A stretch of DNA of 52,935 nt from an uncultured bacterium (GTDB lineage: Bacteria; Verrucomicrobiota; Kiritimatiellia; RFP12; UBA1067). Of the stretch, positions 50,110-52,935 are shown one piece after another (within the stretch, counting starts at the first letter, position 1; every line of letters starts with the position of its first letter). The stretch is taken from positions 1 through 52,935 of the forward strand of contig CACYQU010000008.1 of the NCBI GenBank assembly GCA_902776615.1, given 5' to 3'. Below the pieces are notes generated by a model. That model did no database searches and was not told where the DNA came from. It saw nothing but the letters and a program-made list of their open reading frames with translations. A program made the position numbers and the translations under genes.

Positions 50110-51045
50110 TTAGAACCCCGGCAGATTCAATTGCCCCGACACGCATACCTTGCGGCCTTTCGCAAGCGTCCTGTCGGATGTGTCGTACACTACGAACTTG
50201 ATTCCGTCGAACCGTTTGGAAAGTTCCTGCCGTATGTAGCTCGACACGCTTTTGACATTACCCTTGTCGTCGTCGGAAAACCCGATTGAAACCGATCGCC
50301 CGAGCCCGCCGGTGCGCTGGAGTGTGTGGAAGATGTGCTCCACGAAGTCTCGTATCGCGAACTCCTTCGCGAGTTCCGGACGGGCCGCGGTTGTCGCCGT
50401 GGCGAGCTTCTCCTGATATATCGGATCCGCCTCCATCCGCTCCTTGAACGCGTCGTGCGTGACCGCGCTGTAGCGGCACATGTGCAGATAGTAGTCGAGC
50501 TCCTTGGCGTCCGATTCGAATGTCGCGACTCCGTCGAACCACTTGCGGTATCCGCGCAGGTTCGACATCATCTCGGCGCGCTCCGATTCGGTCAGTGCGT
50601 ATCGTATGAACACGCGCACGGCCTTTTCGATCGTCTGCGGCGAATGCCCACGCGCTGTCACAATGGCGAAGATGCGTCCCTCGCGCAGCGTCTTCTTCAA
50701 TGCGTTGTAGCTTGGCCCGGGCACCTCCCCATGTTCGATTTTCTCAAGCGCGGCTATCGTATCTTCGATGAACGTGTTGCGCCCTGGCTCGTCGGCGAAG
50801 TTGCGGAACGCGGCGTTCCATCCTCCGTCGCGCGGCGGGCGGTAGTGCTCAACGTCGCTGCGTATCATTGCGAACGTCGCCGTTGATACTTCGACCGGTT
50901 CCCACGTGCCGTCGTCGCGAAGATGTTCCATTCTGATCTTCGTGGGCATGTGCAGGATGTTGTCGTCCCAGTCGAATATGTAGTACTTGAAGTCGCGCGT
51001 CGCGACTTCGTCGTTCACATAGGGGATGATCTTCTTTCTTTCCAT
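50110..51045 (-). CDS. HAD-like hydrolase of unknown role
   Basis: Haloacid dehalogenase fold, probably a phosphatase. Motif I is FDWDDN with nucleophile D25 and acid D27, motif II is T130 in VTARGHSP, and motif IV is SDDDKGN at 257-263. The cap between them (about 140-240) is long, helical and unlike common HAD caps. The motif I form DWDDN with Asn is unusual. At 311 residues it is a single gene between two convergent or divergent neighbours (15 nt from recD2). Substrate unknown. The promoter box is 11 nt upstream of the ATG, so the leader is only a few bases long. Confidence 0.7.
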   Translation of the reverse strand: MERKKIIPYVNDEVATRDFKYYIFDWDDNILHMPTKIRMEHLRDDGTWEPVEVSTATFAMIRSDVEHYRPPRDGGWNAAFRNFADEPGRNTFIEDTIAALEKIEHGEVPGPSYNALKKTLREGRIFAIVTARGHSPQTIEKAVRVFIRYALTESERAEMMSNLRGYRKWFDGVATFESDAKELDYYLHMCRYSAVTHDAFKERMEADPIYQEKLATATTAARPELAKEFAIRDFVEHIFHTLQRTGGLGRSVSIGFSDDDKGNVKSVSSYIRQELSKRFDGIKFVVYDTSDRTLAKGRKVCVSGQLNLPGF

Positions 51046-51056
51046 CGGCGGTTGCT

Positions 51057-51065
51057 ATTATACCA
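51057..51065 (-). promoter_or_regulatory. Extended -10 promoter of HAD-like gene
   Basis: On the minus strand this reads TGG-TATAAT, with an 11-nt gap to the ATG at 51045. Divergent from the HU-like promoter, about 90 bp away. Confidence 0.68.
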
Positions 51066-51120
51066 AAATCGGTGACGGTGGAGTTTGCGCAACGTGAAAC
51101 TTTTTTAAGGTTTTTTCGCC

Positions 51121-51156
51121 TACCCCCTTGCAATGTGCAGAAAAACTTGGTAAATT
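51121..51156 (+). promoter_or_regulatory. Promoter of HU-like gene
   Basis: TTGCAA (51128-51133), 17-bp spacer, TAAATT (51151-51156) with TGG before it. The 11-bp phrase TACCCCCTTGC that includes the -35 is found again, base for base, at the tRNA-Leu promoter. Two T6-type tracts about 12 bp apart (near 51101 and 51112) lie just upstream and could act as an UP element or bend. Confidence 0.6.
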
Positions 51157-51211
51157 ATGCGTTGTCCACGTAGGAGTGGTTCCTGCGGGGCTAAAAAAGG
51201 ATCAAAACAAA

Positions 51212-51511
51212 ATGGCTAAGAAAGTCCAGGTACCTACAACCAAGTCCGCGATCATGGCTGCAATCGCCGAAGCCGCCGAGATCACCAAGAAGCAGGCCAC
51301 CGCCGCTTACGACAAGCTCCTCGAGATTGCCTATGCTGGCGCCAACACTCCGAAGGGCATCGTCCTTCCGGGTCTCGGCAAGCTTATCAAGGCGAAGAGC
51401 AAGGCTCGCACCGGCCGCAATCCCGCCACTGGCGAGACGATCAAGATTCCTGCCCGCACGAAGGTGAAATTCCGCGTGGCCAAGGCCGCTAAGGACGCTA
51501 TTCTTGGCTAA
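51212..51511 (+). CDS. HU/IHF-family DNA-binding protein
   Basis: Small histone-like protein that bends and compacts DNA. The 99 residues show the HU fold, with helices MAAIAEAAEITKKQATAAY and the beta-arm signature GRNPATGETIKIPA near 70-83. It has a short basic lead (AKKVQVPTTK) not seen in E. coli HU. The frame is open 28 codons upstream, but the ATG at 51212 follows AAAAAGGATC and starts the family sequence. The leader is about 50 nt and the gene ends at a strong terminator, so it is a highly expressed single-gene unit (inference). Whether it is HU or an IHF subunit is open. Confidence 0.92.
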   Translation: MAKKVQVPTTKSAIMAAIAEAAEITKKQATAAYDKLLEIAYAGANTPKGIVLPGLGKLIKAKSKARTGRNPATGETIKIPARTKVKFRVAKAAKDAILG

Positions 51512-51535
51512 TCGGGCCGTACGATCTAAAGTGCA

Positions 51536-51572
51536 TTGGGGGCGGCGAAAAGCTGCCTCCAATTTTTTTTTC
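51536..51572 (+). terminator. Intrinsic terminator after HU-like gene
   Basis: An 11-bp stem, TTGGGGGCGGC with GCTGCCTCCAA (two G-T pairs), around a GAAAA loop, followed directly by ten T. It is the only textbook rho-independent terminator I found in the window. Confidence 0.92.
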
Positions 51573-51576
51573 AGAT

Positions 51577-51611
51577 ACCCCCTTGCGCGCGTCGTCAGAA
51601 TATAGTATACT
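51577..51611 (+). promoter_or_regulatory. Promoter of tRNA-Leu gene
   Basis: TTGCGC (51584-51589), 16-bp spacer, TATACT (51606-51611). The upstream phrase TACCCCCTTGC (51577-51587) equals that of the HU-like promoter. The tRNA begins 21 nt after the -10. Confidence 0.62.
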
Positions 51612-51631
51612 ATCACTCGTTTTCAACACCT

Positions 51632-51716
51632 GCTCGGGTGGTGAAATTGGCAGACACGCATGCTTGAGGTGCATGTGGAGAGATCCTTGCGGGTTCGAGT
51701 CCCGCCCCGAGCACCA
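51632..51716 (+). tRNA. tRNA-Leu (anticodon GAG)
   Basis: Class II tRNA with acceptor stem GCTCGGG/CCCGAGC, a D-arm, an anticodon stem ATGC/GCAT around loop TTGAGGT (anticodon GAG at 51666-51668), a long variable arm and the T-loop GTTCGAG in a GCGGG/CCCGC stem. CCA is encoded at 51714-51716. It reads CUC and CUU leucine codons. Confidence 0.96.
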
Positions 51717-51755
51717 CTTCCCCCCAATCCAATCAATATTGCAGACCCTTTCTCG

Positions 51756-51785
51756 TTGCGCGTGTTCGGGGCAATATGGTATAAT
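51756..51785 (+). promoter_or_regulatory. ruvB promoter
   Basis: TTGCGC (51756-51761), 18-bp spacer and TGG-TATAAT (51777-51785). The ATG at 51794 follows 8 nt after the hexamer, with no Shine-Dalgarno. Confidence 0.68.
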
Positions 51786-51793
51786 CTCCGCAA

Positions 51794-52813
51794 ATGCATA
51801 CGATGCGACAGAGCGAGGAGTTGAACCGCGTAAACAGCGCGTTCGACAACCGGCTTAGGCCGACGGATTTCGAAGGGTTCGTGGGGCAGTCCAAGATTCG
51901 CGACAGGCTTATGCTCGCGGTTCAGGCCGCCAAAGAACGCGGAGAATCACTGGATCATGTTCTTTTCTCAGGTCCCCCGGGCCTTGGGAAGACCACTCTA
52001 TCATACATACTCGGCGCCGCGATGGGCGTCAATGTGAAAACGACCAGCGGGCCGGTGATAACCAAACCAGGCGATCTCGCCGGGCTTCTCACGAGCCTTG
52101 AACCGGGCGACATCGTATTTATCGACGAAATACACCGCATGGCCAAGATGGTAGAGGAGTATCTCTATTCGGCCATGGAGGACTATGCAATCGACATCAT
52201 GATCGACCAAGGCCCCAACGCGCGATCCGTCAGGCTGGAGCTTCCCCGCTTCACGCTCGTCGGCGCGACGACGCGCATCGGTCTCATCGCCGCACCGCTT
52301 CGCGCGCGGTTCGGCCTCGTGAACAGACTCGACTACTATGCAAGCGCCGAGCTCGCCGAGATCGTCAAATCCAGCGCGGCGAAGCTTGGCGTGGAAATCG
52401 ACGACGAAGGCGCCGCCGAAATCGCCCGCCGCTCGCGCGGAACGCCGCGCATCGCCAACAACCTCCTGCGCCGCGTGAGGGACTACGCGCAGATAAAGGC
52501 AGGCAACTTCATCACCGGCGATGTGGCTAAGGAGTCGCTGGGTCTGCTTGAGATCGATCCCCATGGGCTGGACGAAATGGATCGCCGCATACTTGAAACC
52601 ATATGCGTGAAGTTCGGCGGCGGGCCCGTGGGCCTGTCGACGATTGCGGTTTCTGTTGGCGAAGAACCAGATACCATCGAGGAGGCCTACGAACCTTTCC
52701 TCATAATGAACGGGTATATGGAGCGCACTCCGAAAGGACGCGTCGCCGCGCCGTCGGCATGGACGCTGCTCGGTCTCGCGCCCGCCGCGCGCCAGGGCGA
52801 ACTGCCGATATGA
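51794..52813 (+). CDS. ruvB: Holliday junction helicase RuvB
   Basis: AAA+ motor that drives branch migration with RuvA. It has the family opening [19 protein letters not shown], Walker [10 protein letters not shown] near 61-69, Walker B FIDEIHRM, the arginine-finger and sensor region ([19 protein letters not shown]) and a C-terminal winged helix ([19 protein letters not shown], GFLxR-type end as [12 protein letters not shown]). The 339 residues are usual. Neither ruvA nor ruvC lies beside it in this window. It has its own promoter and a predicted leaderless start. A repeat element begins 5 nt after its stop. Confidence 0.96.
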   Translation: MHTMRQSEELNRVNSAFDNRLRPTDFEGFVGQSKIRDRLMLAVQAAKERGESLDHVLFSGPPGLGKTTLSYILGAAMGVNVKTTSGPVITKPGDLAGLLTSLEPGDIVFIDEIHRMAKMVEEYLYSAMEDYAIDIMIDQGPNARSVRLELPRFTLVGATTRIGLIAAPLRARFGLVNRLDYYASAELAEIVKSSAAKLGVEIDDEGAAEIARRSRGTPRIANNLLRRVRDYAQIKAGNFITGDVAKESLGLLEIDPHGLDEMDRRILETICVKFGGGPVGLSTIAVSVGEEPDTIEEAYEPFLIMNGYMERTPKGRVAAPSAWTLLGLAPAARQGELPI

Positions 52814-52818
52814 AAGTA

Positions 52819-52886
52819 GAGGCAATTGCAAAATCTGGTAGGGCATATCCCCCAGCCGAAGGCTGTCCGCGGAGCGGATGCGCTAG
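52819..52886. repeat. Partial second copy of the inverted-repeat element
   Basis: These 68 bp equal the left half of the element at 12567-12634 with one mismatch (AAAACC there, AAAATC here), including the arm and all three hairpins. Similarity stops at CTAG, just before a TATAAT at 52888-52893. The right arm is absent from the 49 bases that remain in the window. Confidence 0.85.
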
Positions 52887-52935
52887 ATATAATGGGAACA
52901 ATTCTTTTTCAAGCCGTACCAGGCTTGCGGAGAGG

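Noticed and set aside
51083..51105. Candidate parS site near ACGTGAAAC
   Set aside because: Only the right half matches. The left half reads GTTTGCGCA where TGTTTC would be needed.
52888..52893. Promoter at the window end
   Set aside because: TATAAT is present but lacks TGn, and no start codon with a gene can be followed before the sequence ends.

Overview
The window is about 53 kb of GC-rich bacterial chromosome, mostly housekeeping genes packed into short co-directional operons. The gene content points to a Gram-negative, fermentative bacterium of the PVC group, most likely a Kiritimatiellota/Lentisphaerae-type gut or sediment lineage. It has an LPS outer membrane (kdsA, lptB, a fused lptC/lptA-like gene, an LptF/G permease, lpxI, lpxB), a Na+-pumping oxaloacetate decarboxylase, HprK/HPr/EI, a GH78 rhamnosidase, a GH20-like enzyme and sugar-acid catabolism. 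The taxonomic call is inference from gene content; no rRNA is present.

Layout. 1-669: intergenic, with four phased GTGAC repeats and a 22-bp tandem array of palindromic units. 670-8180 (+): LptF/G permease, methyltransferase, mutS, trmD and a MacB-type ABC pair. 8190-12362 (-): sugar-acid dehydratase, MFS transporter, SDR dehydrogenase and a LysR regulator. 12363-12841: a repeat-rich gap with a 129-bp inverted-repeat element. 12842-16535 (+): NeuD-like acyltransferase, glf, MTA/SAH nucleosidase and a GH20-like enzyme. 16549-18057 (-): AMP-forming acyl-CoA ligase. 18162-20699 (+): aspS, a CPBP protease and a 38-residue lipoprotein. 20786-21382 (-): a membrane protein with a PH-like domain. 21488-27460 (+): pilB-like ATPase, a HisI-like protein and oadG-oadA-oadB. 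27479-36958 (+): GH78, then kdsA, lptC/A, lptB, hpf, hprK, ptsH, ptsI and a YhiN-type flavoprotein. 37000-42213 (+): surface-repeat protein, parB, M28 peptidase, DUF481 protein and a cobalamin/radical SAM enzyme. 42210-50094 (+): lpxI, lpxB, mraZ, rsmH, ftsL-like, ftsI and recD2. 50110-51045 (-): HAD-like protein. 51212 to the end (+): HU-like protein, tRNA-Leu(GAG), ruvB and a second, partial copy of the repeat element.

The clearest unexplained pattern is promoter architecture. Fifteen promoters share an extended -10 box, TGn followed by a TATAAT-like hexamer, and eleven of these are TGG. In eight of them the ATG lies only 6-8 nt past the -10 hexamer with no Shine-Dalgarno, which predicts leaderless mRNAs. 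The second pattern is two families of structured intergenic repeats, with no transposase in the window. Other points worth checking are a 7-bp microsatellite inside the MFS gene that could switch its frame, a secreted-type N-terminal extension on OadB, an LptC-LptA fusion, a HisI homologue with altered metal ligands, and an LPS-export/ribosome-hibernation/HPr-kinase operon without PTS permeases. I found no CRISPR array, prophage, transposase or defence system.
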